Shown here one piece after another: positions 49,871 through 58,652 of a stretch of 64,000 bases of DNA. Each line of letters opens with the position of its first letter. The stretch's first letter is position 1. The translations under genes and the position numbers were made by a program. The notes below the pieces were generated by a model. That model saw nothing but the letters and a program-made list of their open reading frames with translations. It ran no database searches and was not told the origin of the DNA. Origin of the DNA: UBA5195 sp034432755 (GTDB taxonomy: Bacteria; Chloroflexota; Anaerolineae; Anaerolineales; Villigracilaceae); the NCBI GenBank assembly GCA_034432755.1, contig DAOUBQ010000040.1:27684-91683 (forward strand), read 5' to 3'.

Positions 49871-50701
49871 TTACCAGGCCGTCCACCCGCCATCTACCAC
49901 CACATTGTTCCCGGTCATGTATGAGGAGGCATCAGATGCCAAGAAGAGCAGCGCGCCGTTCATCTCGTCCTTGCGTGCCATGCGTCCTAAAATCGTCTTG
50001 GCTGCGTAGTTTTTGACGAAGGTTTCATCATGGTTATTGTACACGCCGCCGGGGGTGAGCATGTTGACGCGGATTTCGGTTTCCATGTAATAAGCAGCCA
50101 GATATTTGGTGAAACCGACGATGCCGGCTTTGGTAACGGTGTAGTAAATCGGCTTGAAGGCGGGTTGCGATCCATCGGCTTTGCGGTAAATGCGCTGGTC
50201 GGGGCCGTTCAATCCGTAGGTGGAGCAGATGTTGATGATACTGCCCTTGTTGCCCTGTGCCACCATCTGCTTTGCAACGGCCTGGGTGACGAGGAACGTG
50301 CCGGTCAGGTTTACATTGAGAGCGGCGTTCCACTGGTCGAGCGGGTACTCCTCGAATTTGCCGGGGGCAATTCCTTTGGAGAGGGCCTCTGGGTCGAACT
50401 TTGGGTCGAGCGCGGCGCTGTTGACGAGAATGTCCACTCGCCCAAACGCGCCGACAACGGTTTCTACCATCGCGTTGACCGAATCGGGGCGGGTAATGTC
50501 GGTGGCCACGCCCAGGGCTTTGTAGCCGGCCCCGGTCAGGTCGGCGGCGAGGGCGGCGCATTTTTCAGCCGATAAATCTACCACTGCAACGGCAGCGCCC
50601 GCCTCGGCCAGGGTGCGGCAAAATTCCGCGCCCAGCAAACCCACGCCGCCGGTGACGATGGCCGCGCGGCCTGTTAAATCGAATTTTTGTTGAATTTTCA
50701 T
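49871..50701 (-). CDS. SDR-family oxidoreductase in the nonulosonate cluster
   Basis: A 276-residue classical SDR: cofactor loop VTGGVGLLGAEFCRTL, NSAA box, catalytic serine in INICSTYG and YxxxK in YYTVTKAG. The end VVDGGWTAW is typical. Its position suggests it modifies the sugar or its precursor, like PtmA-type enzymes in legionaminate loci, but homology within SDRs is too broad to be sure. AGGAG six bases before the ATG supports the start. Confidence 0.85.
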   Translation of the reverse strand: MKIQQKFDLTGRAAIVTGGVGLLGAEFCRTLAEAGAAVAVVDLSAEKCAALAADLTGAGYKALGVATDITRPDSVNAMVETVVGAFGRVDILVNSAALDPKFDPEALSKGIAPGKFEEYPLDQWNAALNVNLTGTFLVTQAVAKQMVAQGNKGSIINICSTYGLNGPDQRIYRKADGSQPAFKPIYYTVTKAGIVGFTKYLAAYYMETEIRVNMLTPGGVYNNHDETFVKNYAAKTILGRMARKDEMNGALLFLASDASSYMTGNNVVVDGGWTAW

Positions 50702-50817
50702 CGTTTCTCCTGCCCCTCCCTGCCTTCTCCTTTCCGATGAACTGCAATCGAAAATAATGGAGAGGCGGCGCGCAGCACCGGGTAGGGCTTATCGTATGAT
50801 GGCGCTATCTGTAGTAC

Positions 50818-50840
50818 AGTGCGGAATGAATGCCGCATTA
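50818..50840. repeat. inverted AATGCGG heptads at the GT-C stop codon
   Basis: AGTGCGG, AATGAAT, then the inverted GCCGCAT and TTA. The unit matches the array before the GT-C gene at 11.25 kb. The stop codon TAA of the leftward GT-C gene lies in the last unit. Confidence 0.55.
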
Positions 50841-52463
50841 CGGTTTTCCATAGAGAATATCGCCCTGGGTCTTTTCCAGCACGGTCAGGCCAGATGCGAA
50901 GTCTTCGAGATTTTCCACGCCGAGCGCGTCTTCGATGTCGGTGGTGTCGAACAGGGCCAGCACCGCCCGCCCGGTGAGCAAATCGGCGCGCAGTTGGGCC
51001 AGGTCTTGTTGGTAATTGCTGCGCACCTGTCCGCTCACCGGGTTAACCGGGCTGGGAAGCACGCGGCTGGCACGCCCGGTGACGTGATAGACCGCCGGGG
51101 GCGAATTGGTGTAAATGGCGACTTCTGGCGGCAAGCTGTTGAGCCTTGCCATGATAACCGATTGCCGCCATTTCCACGAGCCATAGCCAAGCCCAGCCGA
51201 GTGATGTAATTCGTCTATGATAATTTGTGCCTGGTATGTGGTAAAAACCAGGCTGATGGCCGCCAGGCTCAATCCAACGTAAGAAAATAACCGTGTTGTT
51301 TTGTTTAATTTGTGTAATCCATATACCCAAAGAATCAGCCAGGAGACATAGAGCGGCGCTAAAATGCGGTGCTGAAATTTGGTGCTGGCGTCGAAAAAAC
51401 TCATCGAGAAGACAACCGCGCCCAGGTAGCCAAATACATAGAGGGTGGTTGTGAAGGCCAGCGGATTTGGTGATTGAGTAATTTGGTGATTGGGTGATTG
51501 AAAGAGTTGTTTCCAGGCGTAGAATATCAACCTGGCCAGTAAAACCAGGCCGAGGCCAATCAGAAACGCCGAAAGCAATCCACTCTCGAACAGCCAGTTC
51601 TGCCAGGATGGGAATGGAATCAGGAATTGGGAGAAATTCCGCAAGCCCAGGCGGATATTTGGCAGTTCAATGGGATTATATCGGAAGACGCGGTTGGTGG
51701 CCGATTCGGCGACGATGGCATTGCGAATGAACCAGGCCGCAGTCGGTGGGAGGGCGCCAGTCAGGAATTGCCCAATTTTGAGCAAACGGGAGCGCCAATC
51801 GGACTGGAAGAGGAAAATCGCCGCCAGAAAAGTGGCAATCAGCGCCAGGCCAGAGTAGCGGGTAAGGAAGGCCAGGCCAGTGGCAAAGCCAGTGAGCAGT
51901 AACCAGTAATCAGTGACTTTTGGGGTTGAGCGCTTTGCTGAAATGGAGAAAAACAGAAAAGATAAAAGCGAAAAAAACAGAAACAATGGTTCGCTCAGCA
52001 CATAGGCATGGATTTTAAGTAGTTGGGCGTTGGTGGCAAATAGCAGGGCCAGGAAAATACCCGCTGCCTGCGATTTGGTCATTCTCCATCCCAGCCAACC
52101 GATCAGCCCGGTGTTGGCGGCAAACAGCGCGATGTGTAGGGCGCGGGCAGCACGATAGGGGTCGAGACCGCTCAACAGGCTGATTCCGCTCAAGGTGAGC
52201 GAGAGCAGCGGCGGGTAGTGGGTGACCGGCTCGAGGCGGCTGTCTAGCCAGATGTCACTGTAGCCGGTTCCGGCCAGGATGGAGCGCGCTCCCCCGATGT
52301 AGGCGGCAGAATCGTTGGTCAACCCAAGTCCTGCTGGGGTGACGTACCAGACCATCCATCCGGCGGCGAGGGCGATAAAAACCGGGAAGAAAGAAGAAAG
52401 ACGGGACAAATAAGACCGGCCTGTGACGGCTGGTCGGGCAACTTCCCGGCCAGCCGTCACCAA
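50838..52463 (-). CDS. GT-C-type glycosyltransferase with in-frame heptad inserts
   Basis: About 541 residues with some eleven membrane helices. The first loop holds TNDSAAYIGGARSILAGTGY and HYPPLLSLTLSG, typical of family 39-like enzymes using lipid-linked sugars. Two repeat blocks lie in the coding region: one gives VTDYWLLLTG at about residue 185, the other QSPNHQITQSPNP at about residue 325. The start is uncertain: TTG at 52463 or GTG at 52460, both inside an 11-bp inverted repeat (52423-52460). It lies eight bases after the sat/cysC gene. Confidence 0.75.
   Translation of the reverse strand: MVTAGREVARPAVTGRSYLSRLSSFFPVFIALAAGWMVWYVTPAGLGLTNDSAAYIGGARSILAGTGYSDIWLDSRLEPVTHYPPLLSLTLSGISLLSGLDPYRAARALHIALFAANTGLIGWLGWRMTKSQAAGIFLALLFATNAQLLKIHAYVLSEPLFLFFSLLSFLFFSISAKRSTPKVTDYWLLLTGFATGLAFLTRYSGLALIATFLAAIFLFQSDWRSRLLKIGQFLTGALPPTAAWFIRNAIVAESATNRVFRYNPIELPNIRLGLRNFSQFLIPFPSWQNWLFESGLLSAFLIGLGLVLLARLIFYAWKQLFQSPNHQITQSPNPLAFTTTLYVFGYLGAVVFSMSFFDASTKFQHRILAPLYVSWLILWVYGLHKLNKTTRLFSYVGLSLAAISLVFTTYQAQIIIDELHHSAGLGYGSWKWRQSVIMARLNSLPPEVAIYTNSPPAVYHVTGRASRVLPSPVNPVSGQVRSNYQQDLAQLRADLLTGRAVLALFDTTDIEDALGVENLEDFASGLTVLEKTQGDILYGKP
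51464..51501. repeat. in-frame GGTGATT-type repeat inside the GT-C gene
   Basis: The stretch contains three TGATTG units and two ATTTGGTGATTG blocks 15 bases apart. On the coding strand it reads as QSPNHQITQSPNP, a polar segment between membrane helices. It resembles the AAATCAC octads at 16.85 kb in the opposite sense. Confidence 0.65.
51890..51917. repeat. four in-frame heptads inside the GT-C gene
   Basis: CAGTGAG, CAGTAAC, CAGTAAT, CAGTGAC follow one another exactly. Read on the coding strand they give VTDYWLLLTG, which enters a membrane helix. The same CAGTNAN unit makes up the arrays at 15.9 and 49.8 kb. Confidence 0.8.
52423..52460. repeat. 11-bp inverted repeat at the start of the GT-C gene
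   Basis: GTGACGGCTGG (52423-52433) pairs perfectly with CCAGCCGTCAC (52450-52460). It begins right after the sat/cysC stop and covers the GTG start of the GT-C gene, so it may attenuate translation or terminate part of the transcripts. Confidence 0.65.
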
Positions 52464-52470
52464 TTTCCAA

Positions 52471-54195
52471 TCAGGCTTTCAGCAAGTAGCCCTTCTCCTG
52501 AAGGTATGCAATCACCTTGTGGGCGTTTTCTTCGGGCGTGGAGCCGTAGCCTTGCAGTGTGATTTCGGGGTTCACCGGAGCTTCGTAGGGGTCATCAATG
52601 CCGGTGAAGCCCATCGGCTTGCCTTCGGCCAGCGACAGGCGGGCTTTGGCATATAGGCCTTTCACATCGCGTTGTTCGCAGACTTCAACCGGGGTATCCA
52701 TGAAGATTTCAATGAAGTTTTCGCCCACGAATTTGCGGGCTTCCTCGCGGGCGGCGCGATAGGGGCTGATGGCCGCGCAAATGACGGCTCCGCCATGCCG
52801 GGCGATTTCACCCGCTACGAACCCGATGCGCAGGATGTTGGTGTCGCGGTCTTCTTTGCTGAAGCCGAGGCCTTTGCTCAGGTGGGTGCGGACGACATCG
52901 CCGTCAAGGACGGTGGCTTCGCGGCCATGTTCGAGCAGCAGTTCGGCGATAATTTGGGCGGTGGCGCTTTTGCCCGCGCCGCTCAGTCCGGTGAACCACA
53001 GGCAGAAGCCCTGCTTGTGGCGCGGCGGGTAACTCTGGCGCAGAATTTCGGCGGTTTCGGGGCGGGTGAACCATTCGGGCAGCAGTTTGCCTTTGGCGAG
53101 GTACTCATCGCGGACTTGCGTGCCAGAGATGTTGAGGGTCTTGGCGCCTTTGGGGATGTCTTTTTCTTCGACATAACGGTCTTCATCGGGCAGGTAAACC
53201 AGCATTTCAAAGGGAACCATCTTAACGCCCAACTCGGCTTCGTGTTCTTTCATCAAAACCTGGGCGTCGTAGGGGCCATAGAAGGGTTTACCGGTGCTAT
53301 CGTTGCCAGGGCCGGCGTGGTCGCGCCCAACGATGAAGTGGTTAACGCCGTGATTGCGGCGGACAATGGCGTGCAGCAGGGCTTCTTTAGGGCCAGCCAT
53401 GCGCATGGCCAGCGGAAGCAGGCTGAGCAGGGTGGTGTTCTTATCGTAATAATTCTCCACCAGGGCTTTGTAGGTGCGCGTGCGCGTGTAGTGGTCCACA
53501 TCTCCTGGTTTGGTCATGCCCACCACCGGGTGGATGAGCAACGAGCCGTTGACGGCGGCGGCGGCCCGTTTGGTCAGTTCTTCGTGAATGCGGTGGAGCG
53601 GGTTGCGGGTTTGGAAAGCGACCACGTTGTCGTTGCCCATCGCTTCGAGTTTGGCGCGCACCTGGGCGGGTGTGTGGCGCAACTCCACAAAATCGTGATA
53701 TTTGGGCAGGTTCAGCACTTTAAGTGGACCGCTAATGCACACCTTGCCCCAGCGAGTCATCTCTGAGACCATCGGGTGTTTGGAATCGGTGGAGCCGTAG
53801 GCCAGGGCGGCTTCTTTTTCGGCGTCCCAGTGATAGACTTCGTCCAGGGTGAGAATCGCTATCACATCGTTGTTCGCGTTACGCAGGACGAGGTCTTCGC
53901 CCACGGTTGGCAGTTCTTTGGGGTCAACGGTCAGAGTGATGGGCAGCGGCCAGAGCGTGCCGTCGGTCAGGCGCATTTCGCGCAGAACACGCTCGTAATC
54001 GGCTTTGCCCATAAAGGTCGTCAGCGGCGAAAAACCGCCGGTTGCCAGCAGTTCCAGGTCGCACAGGGCGCGCATGGAAATTTTGATGGAGGGCAGTTGT
54101 GCCGCGCGCGCCAGCAGTTCCTCGCGCTCCGCGCCTTCGACCACCAGGTTGACCAGTTGACCGCCATAGGGGGCGATGAGATTGGCTTTCGTCAT
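52471..54195 (-). CDS. sat/cysC: fused ATP sulfurylase and APS kinase
   Basis: A 574-residue bifunctional enzyme that makes PAPS from sulfate. Residues 1-390 are ATP sulfurylase (QTRNPLHRIH at 195-204, GRDHAGPG at 290-297); residues 395-574 are APS kinase (Walker A GLSGAGKS at 403-410, DGDVVRTHLSKGLGFS). Such fusions mostly serve sulfotransferases rather than sulfate reduction, and no CysH or Cys-D/N gene lies near. AGGAG before the ATG supports the start. It heads the leftward glycan module. Confidence 0.95.
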   Translation of the reverse strand: MTKANLIAPYGGQLVNLVVEGAEREELLARAAQLPSIKISMRALCDLELLATGGFSPLTTFMGKADYERVLREMRLTDGTLWPLPITLTVDPKELPTVGEDLVLRNANNDVIAILTLDEVYHWDAEKEAALAYGSTDSKHPMVSEMTRWGKVCISGPLKVLNLPKYHDFVELRHTPAQVRAKLEAMGNDNVVAFQTRNPLHRIHEELTKRAAAAVNGSLLIHPVVGMTKPGDVDHYTRTRTYKALVENYYDKNTTLLSLLPLAMRMAGPKEALLHAIVRRNHGVNHFIVGRDHAGPGNDSTGKPFYGPYDAQVLMKEHEAELGVKMVPFEMLVYLPDEDRYVEEKDIPKGAKTLNISGTQVRDEYLAKGKLLPEWFTRPETAEILRQSYPPRHKQGFCLWFTGLSGAGKSATAQIIAELLLEHGREATVLDGDVVRTHLSKGLGFSKEDRDTNILRIGFVAGEIARHGGAVICAAISPYRAAREEARKFVGENFIEIFMDTPVEVCEQRDVKGLYAKARLSLAEGKPMGFTGIDDPYEAPVNPEITLQGYGSTPEENAHKVIAYLQEKGYLLKA

Positions 54196-54303
54196 GACTT
54201 TCTCCTATATTCAACGACTGAATTTTGAACAGGCGCTATTATACCCTACGATTTGAAAAACGTTTGCGGGGTTTTCTCTACCGTACATTTTAGATTTTTT
54301 CCT

Positions 54304-54357
54304 GCAAAGAGCGCGAAGAACGCCAAGGTTTAAAGGGCCTCTTTGCGTTTTTTGCGG
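54304..54357. repeat. degenerate GCAAAGA/CGCGAAG inverted array
   Basis: Units GCAAAGA, GCGCGAAG, ACGCCAAGG and the inverted CCTCTTTGCG, TTTTTTGCGG surround AAAGGG. It matches the element at 24.67 kb. It lies in the 399-base non-coding gap between the divergent sat/cysC and atpA genes, apart from the promoter; the rest of the gap shows nothing recognisable. Confidence 0.55.
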
Positions 54358-54444
54358 GTTTCCCTGTTTATCCTGTCTGTCCTGTTAAACAAAGCGGCGC
54401 CAGCAGCGATAAGGAGAAAGCCATGCGTCTGTGATTTACGTAAC

Positions 54445-54473
54445 TAGACATTTACCCCCCTTTCAGGTATGAT
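54445..54473 (+). promoter_or_regulatory. sigma-70-type promoter of the F1 operon
   Basis: TAGACA (54445-54450) and TATGAT (54468-54473) are 17 bases apart. A transcript would start near 54480, where GTTCTGG/CCAGAAC (54480-54486 and 54493-54499) forms a 5' stem-loop. The leader to atpA is about 115 bases. Confidence 0.7.
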
Positions 54474-54594
54474 TAGCCCGTTCTGGAAACGGCCAGAACC
54501 GTTTCAATTTAACAAAAATGCCCATCGATTCATTAGAAACGACCCCTGGGTCGAAAAACACCAAAGGCAGGATAAATTTTGGCGTGGAGGCAAA

Positions 54595-56250
54595 ATGACA
54601 GACCTGATTAAGCAAATCACCAGCGATTTTCAGAAGCAAATTGATGCGTTTGAGCCAGTGGTCAGCGTCAGCGATATTGGCACGGTTGTGGAAGCCGGTG
54701 ACGGTATTGCGCGCGTCGAAGGGCTGGCCAACATCCGGGCGCAAGAGCTGGTGCGGTTCGAAAACGGCGTGATTGGCACGGCCTTCAACCTCGAAGAAAA
54801 CAGCGTGGGTGTCATCATTATGGGTGAATACTCTGGTATCACCGAAGGGATGACCGTGCGCGGCACCGGGCGCATTGCTTCTGTTCCCGTTGGTGACGGG
54901 TTGATTGGGCGCGTAGTGAACGCGCTCGGTGAGCCGATTGATGGCAAGGGTCCGATCCAGTTTAGCGGCTATCGCCCCATTGAACGGATTGCGCCGGGCG
55001 TGGTGCAGCGCCAGGACGTAGATACCCCCGTTCAGACCGGTATCAAAGCCATTGACGCGATGATTCCGATTGGGCGCGGCCAGCGCGAACTGATTATTGG
55101 CGACCGTCAGACTGGCAAGACGGCCATTGCGATTGATACCATCATCAATCAAAAAGGCAAAGACCTGGTTTGTATTTATGTGGCAATTGGGCAAAAGAAA
55201 GCCGCCGTTGCCCGCACCGTAGCCCTGCTGGAACGCTACGGCGCGATGGACCATACGATTGTGGTGGTGGCCTCGGCAGATGAATCGGCGGCGCTGCAAT
55301 ATATTGCCCCCTACGCTGGCTGTGCCATGGGCGAAGAATTCATGGAAACGGGCCGCGACGCGCTGGTAGTTTATGACGACCTTTCCAAACACGCCTGGGC
55401 TTATCGCCAGGTTTCGCTGCTCCTGCGCCGCCCGCCCGGACGCGAAGCCTACCCCGGCGACCTGTTCTATCTGCACTCCCGCCTTTTAGAGCGTGCCGCG
55501 CGCTTATCGGTCAATTATGCAGTGGTTAAGGCTGGTTTTGAAGGCGAAGCCACGCGCGAAGAGGCCGTAGAGGGCAAAATTTATGCTGGCCCAATGGCTA
55601 AACATGACGCCGAACATGCTGCTCAAGAAAAAGGCGAGGGATACACCATCGCCAAAGTGGCTGGCAGCGGCGGCTCGCTGACCGCGCTTCCCATTATCGA
55701 AACCCTGCTCGGCGACGTTTCGGCTTATGTCCCCACCAATGTAATTTCGATTACCGATGGGCAGATTTACCTTGAATCAAACCTGTTCAACGCCGGTATC
55801 CGCCCAGGCGTGAACGTGGGTATCTCCGTCTCGCGTGTGGGCGGCGCGGCCCAACTGAAAGCCATGCGCCAGGTGGCGGGACGCCTGCGCCTGGATATGG
55901 CCGCATACCGTGAGCTGGCCGCCTTTGCCCAATTCGGCTCTGACCTCGATAAAGCCACTCAGGGCCAGTTGAATCGCGGGCGGCGCATGCAAGAAATTCT
56001 CAAACAGCCGCAGTACGCGCCGGTTGCATTGGAGCATCAGGTAATGGTCATCTATGCCGGCACACAGGGCTTTGCCGATGAAGTGCCGGTTGAAAAGATG
56101 CGCCAGTGGGAGGCCGACCTGATTAAATTCCTCGACCAGTCGTACCCCGAAATTGGCAAAGACATCGTCGAAAAGAAACAGATTACGCCCGACAACGAAA
56201 AGAAACTGCGCGAGGCGCTTTCCACATTCAAATCCACCTGGCAAGCCTAG
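54595..56250 (+). CDS. atpA: F1-ATPase subunit alpha
   Basis: A 551-residue alpha subunit: Walker A GDRQTGKTAIAIDT, then LLLRRPPGREAYPGDLFYLH and the end of the nucleotide domain SITDGQIYLESNLFNAG. Length is slightly above the usual 500-510, with a longer C-terminal helical part. I use the ATG at 54595 with GGAGG upstream; a frame open from 54469 is leader. It begins the F1 operon with no delta, a, b or c subunit gene before it. Confidence 0.96.
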   Translation: MTDLIKQITSDFQKQIDAFEPVVSVSDIGTVVEAGDGIARVEGLANIRAQELVRFENGVIGTAFNLEENSVGVIIMGEYSGITEGMTVRGTGRIASVPVGDGLIGRVVNALGEPIDGKGPIQFSGYRPIERIAPGVVQRQDVDTPVQTGIKAIDAMIPIGRGQRELIIGDRQTGKTAIAIDTIINQKGKDLVCIYVAIGQKKAAVARTVALLERYGAMDHTIVVVASADESAALQYIAPYAGCAMGEEFMETGRDALVVYDDLSKHAWAYRQVSLLLRRPPGREAYPGDLFYLHSRLLERAARLSVNYAVVKAGFEGEATREEAVEGKIYAGPMAKHDAEHAAQEKGEGYTIAKVAGSGGSLTALPIIETLLGDVSAYVPTNVISITDGQIYLESNLFNAGIRPGVNVGISVSRVGGAAQLKAMRQVAGRLRLDMAAYRELAAFAQFGSDLDKATQGQLNRGRRMQEILKQPQYAPVALEHQVMVIYAGTQGFADEVPVEKMRQWEADLIKFLDQSYPEIGKDIVEKKQITPDNEKKLREALSTFKSTWQA

Positions 56251-56268
56251 TCTGCGGAGAAAAACCAA

Positions 56269-57171
56269 ATGGCTTCTGCTCGTGAGATGAGACTCCGCAT
56301 TCGGAGCGTTAAAAATATTTCGCAGGTGACGCGCGCCTTGCAAGCAGTCAGCGCCAGCAAAGTGCGCAAGGCGATTGCCGCTCTGATGGGGACGCGGCCC
56401 TACGCCACCAAAGCCTGGCAGGTGTTGACCCATATTTCCAGCCAGCCAGGGCGTGATACCCTGCACCCGCTGTTGACCGCTCGCCCGGAAATCAAAAAGA
56501 CCCTGGTGGTTGTCATCAGCGGTGACCGTGGGCTGGCAGGCGCGTATAACACCAATCTGATTCGTTTTGCGCTGCGCCAGTTTAGAGATTGGCCCACCCC
56601 GGTCAGTTACATCGCGGTTGGCCGCAAAGGCCGTGACCTGCTCGTGCGCCGCCGCCTCAACGTCATTGCCGATTTTAGCAACCTGCCCGCCGCGCCCTCG
56701 TTTCCAGATGTCTCTGCCATTGGGCGGCTGGCAGTGCAGGAATTCCTGGAAGGCCGCGCCGACGAAGTCTACCTGGTCTATACCGACTTCGTCAACATGG
56801 TCAAACAGGAACCGACCTTCAAAAAACTGCTGCCACTCGAAGTGGAAAGTGGCGCCGGACGGGTGGCGGACTTTGAACAGGCACGCCATATCTCGGCAGC
56901 ATATATTTACGAACCGGCGGAACGTGAAATTTTGGATGAAATCATCCCGCGTTTTACGGCCTTGCAGGTTTATCAGGCCATTCTCGAGTCGCTGGCCTCG
57001 GAACATGCCGCGCGCATGGTTGCCATGCGCAACGCCACCGATAACGCGCTCGAACTGGTCGGCGATTTGCAGTTGCAATACAACAAAGTTCGCCAGCAAG
57101 TGATTACCAACGACATGCTCGATATCGCGGGCGGCGCCGAGGCGCTGGCTCAGGCATCTGGAGGAAAATAA
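56269..57171 (+). CDS. atpG: F1-ATPase subunit gamma
   Basis: A 300-residue rotor shaft subunit. The start is SAREMRLRIRSVKNISQVTRA, the central fold has SGDRGLAGAYNTNLI, and the C-terminal coiled coil ends ASEHAARMVAMRNATDNA then NKVRQQVITNDMLDI. It links catalytic F1 to the c-ring. It overlaps atpD in TAATG. Confidence 0.96.
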   Translation: MASAREMRLRIRSVKNISQVTRALQAVSASKVRKAIAALMGTRPYATKAWQVLTHISSQPGRDTLHPLLTARPEIKKTLVVVISGDRGLAGAYNTNLIRFALRQFRDWPTPVSYIAVGRKGRDLLVRRRLNVIADFSNLPAAPSFPDVSAIGRLAVQEFLEGRADEVYLVYTDFVNMVKQEPTFKKLLPLEVESGAGRVADFEQARHISAAYIYEPAEREILDEIIPRFTALQVYQAILESLASEHAARMVAMRNATDNALELVGDLQLQYNKVRQQVITNDMLDIAGGAEALAQASGGK

Positions 57172-58574
57172 TGGCTCATGCAACCGGACGTGTAGTTCAG
57201 ATTTTGGGCGGCGTGGTAGATGTCGCTTTCCCCGAGGGGGAACTGCCCGAAGTGTACGAAGCAATCGAAGTGCCGCGCGAAGGCAAAGATGCATTGGTTT
57301 TGGAAGTGCAAAAGCACCTGGGCAACAACTGGGTGCGAACCGTGGCGATGGACTCGACCGACGGTCTTCAGCGCGGCCTTCCGGCGACCGCCACCGGCGC
57401 TCCCATTCGGGTTCCGGTTGGTCCGGCCACCTTAGGGCGCATCTTTAACGTATTGGGTCAGCCGATTGACGAAAAAGGCACGGTGGATGCTTCGGACCGA
57501 TACCCGATTCACCGCCTGGCACCCTCCTTCGACCAGCAATCCACCAGCGTTCAGATTTTCGAAACCGGCATCAAGGTCATTGACCTGATTGCGCCCTTCA
57601 CCAAAGGCGGTAAGACCGGCATTTTTGGCGGCGCGGGCGTGGGCAAGACCGTTGTCATTACCGAACTGATTTCATCCATCGCGCGCGTCCACAAAGGCAA
57701 TTCGGTTTTTGCGGGCGTCGGTGAACGCACCCGCGAGGGCAGCGCACTCTTCCGCGAAATGATTGAATCGGGCGTAATGAAAGATACCGTGATGGTCTTC
57801 GGCCAGATGAACGAGCCGCCGGGCGTGCGCTTGCGCGTGGCCCTTTCGGCGCTGGCAATGGCCGAATACTTCCGTGACCAGGGCAAAGACGTGTTGCTCT
57901 TCATTGACAACATTTTCCGCTTCACCATGTCTGGTTCCGAAGTCTCGGCGTTGTTGGGCCGTATGCCCTCGGCGGTAGGCTACCAGCCCACCCTGGCAAC
58001 CGAAATGGGCGAACTGCAAGAGCGCATTACCTCCACCCGCACCGGTTCGATTACCTCCATGCAGGCCGTTTACGTCCCAGCGGACGATTATTCTGACCCG
58101 GCGCCGGTGGCGACATTCACCCACCTCGACGCGACCATCGCGCTGGAACGCTCTATCGCCGAAAAAGGCATTTACCCGGCCGTAGACCCGCTCACCTCCA
58201 CCAGCCGCATCCTCGACCCAAACATCGTCGGCGCTGACCATTACGCCACCGCCCGCGAAGTGCAGCGTGTCTTGCAGCGTTACAAAGACTTACAAGACAT
58301 CATCGCCATCCTCGGCGTAGACGAACTCTCTGAAGACGACAAACTGTTGGTCAGCCGCGCCCGCAAAATTGAGCGCTTCTTCTCCCAGCCTTTCGTCACC
58401 GCCGAACAGTTCACCGGTATTCAGGGCGTTTACGTTCCACTGCGTGACACCATTCGTTCCTTCCGCGAGATTCTCGATGGGAATTGCGACGACCTGCCCG
58501 AACAGGCCTTCCAAATGGTCGGCAATATTGATGACGCCCGCGCCAAGGCCGAAAAACTGGCCCAGGGCGCGTAA
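57171..58574 (+). CDS. atpD: F1-ATPase subunit beta
   Basis: The 467-residue catalytic subunit: Walker A GGAGVGKTVV, arginine-rich GERTREGSALF, Walker B DVLLFIDNIFRFT, and ADDYSDPAPVATFTHLDA. The catalytic glutamate is in GERTREG. Stop and start overlap with atpG through TAATG. A heptad hairpin lies between it and atpC. Confidence 0.97.
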   Translation: MAHATGRVVQILGGVVDVAFPEGELPEVYEAIEVPREGKDALVLEVQKHLGNNWVRTVAMDSTDGLQRGLPATATGAPIRVPVGPATLGRIFNVLGQPIDEKGTVDASDRYPIHRLAPSFDQQSTSVQIFETGIKVIDLIAPFTKGGKTGIFGGAGVGKTVVITELISSIARVHKGNSVFAGVGERTREGSALFREMIESGVMKDTVMVFGQMNEPPGVRLRVALSALAMAEYFRDQGKDVLLFIDNIFRFTMSGSEVSALLGRMPSAVGYQPTLATEMGELQERITSTRTGSITSMQAVYVPADDYSDPAPVATFTHLDATIALERSIAEKGIYPAVDPLTSTSRILDPNIVGADHYATAREVQRVLQRYKDLQDIIAILGVDELSEDDKLLVSRARKIERFFSQPFVTAEQFTGIQGVYVPLRDTIRSFREILDGNCDDLPEQAFQMVGNIDDARAKAEKLAQGA

Positions 58575-58590
58575 CTTCGCCTCAAGTGTT

Positions 58591-58643
58591 CCGGTGTCAG
58601 GTGTTGGGCAAGGATGAGCCTGGCACCTGACACATGACACCGG
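58591..58643. repeat. heptad hairpin between atpD and atpC
   Basis: The left arm begins CC then GGTGTCA, GGTGTTG (58593-58606); the right arm is TGGCACC, TGACACA, TGACACC (58621-58641). CCGGTGTCA (58591-58599) pairs exactly with TGACACCGG (58635-58643). The 3' edge GGAG (58642-58645) also serves as the atpC ribosome-binding site. Confidence 0.82.
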
Positions 58644-58652
58644 AGAACTCTT

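Noticed and set aside
55777..57294. 505-codon open frame opposite atpA/atpG
   Set aside because: Antisense to strongly conserved F1 genes with no family features.
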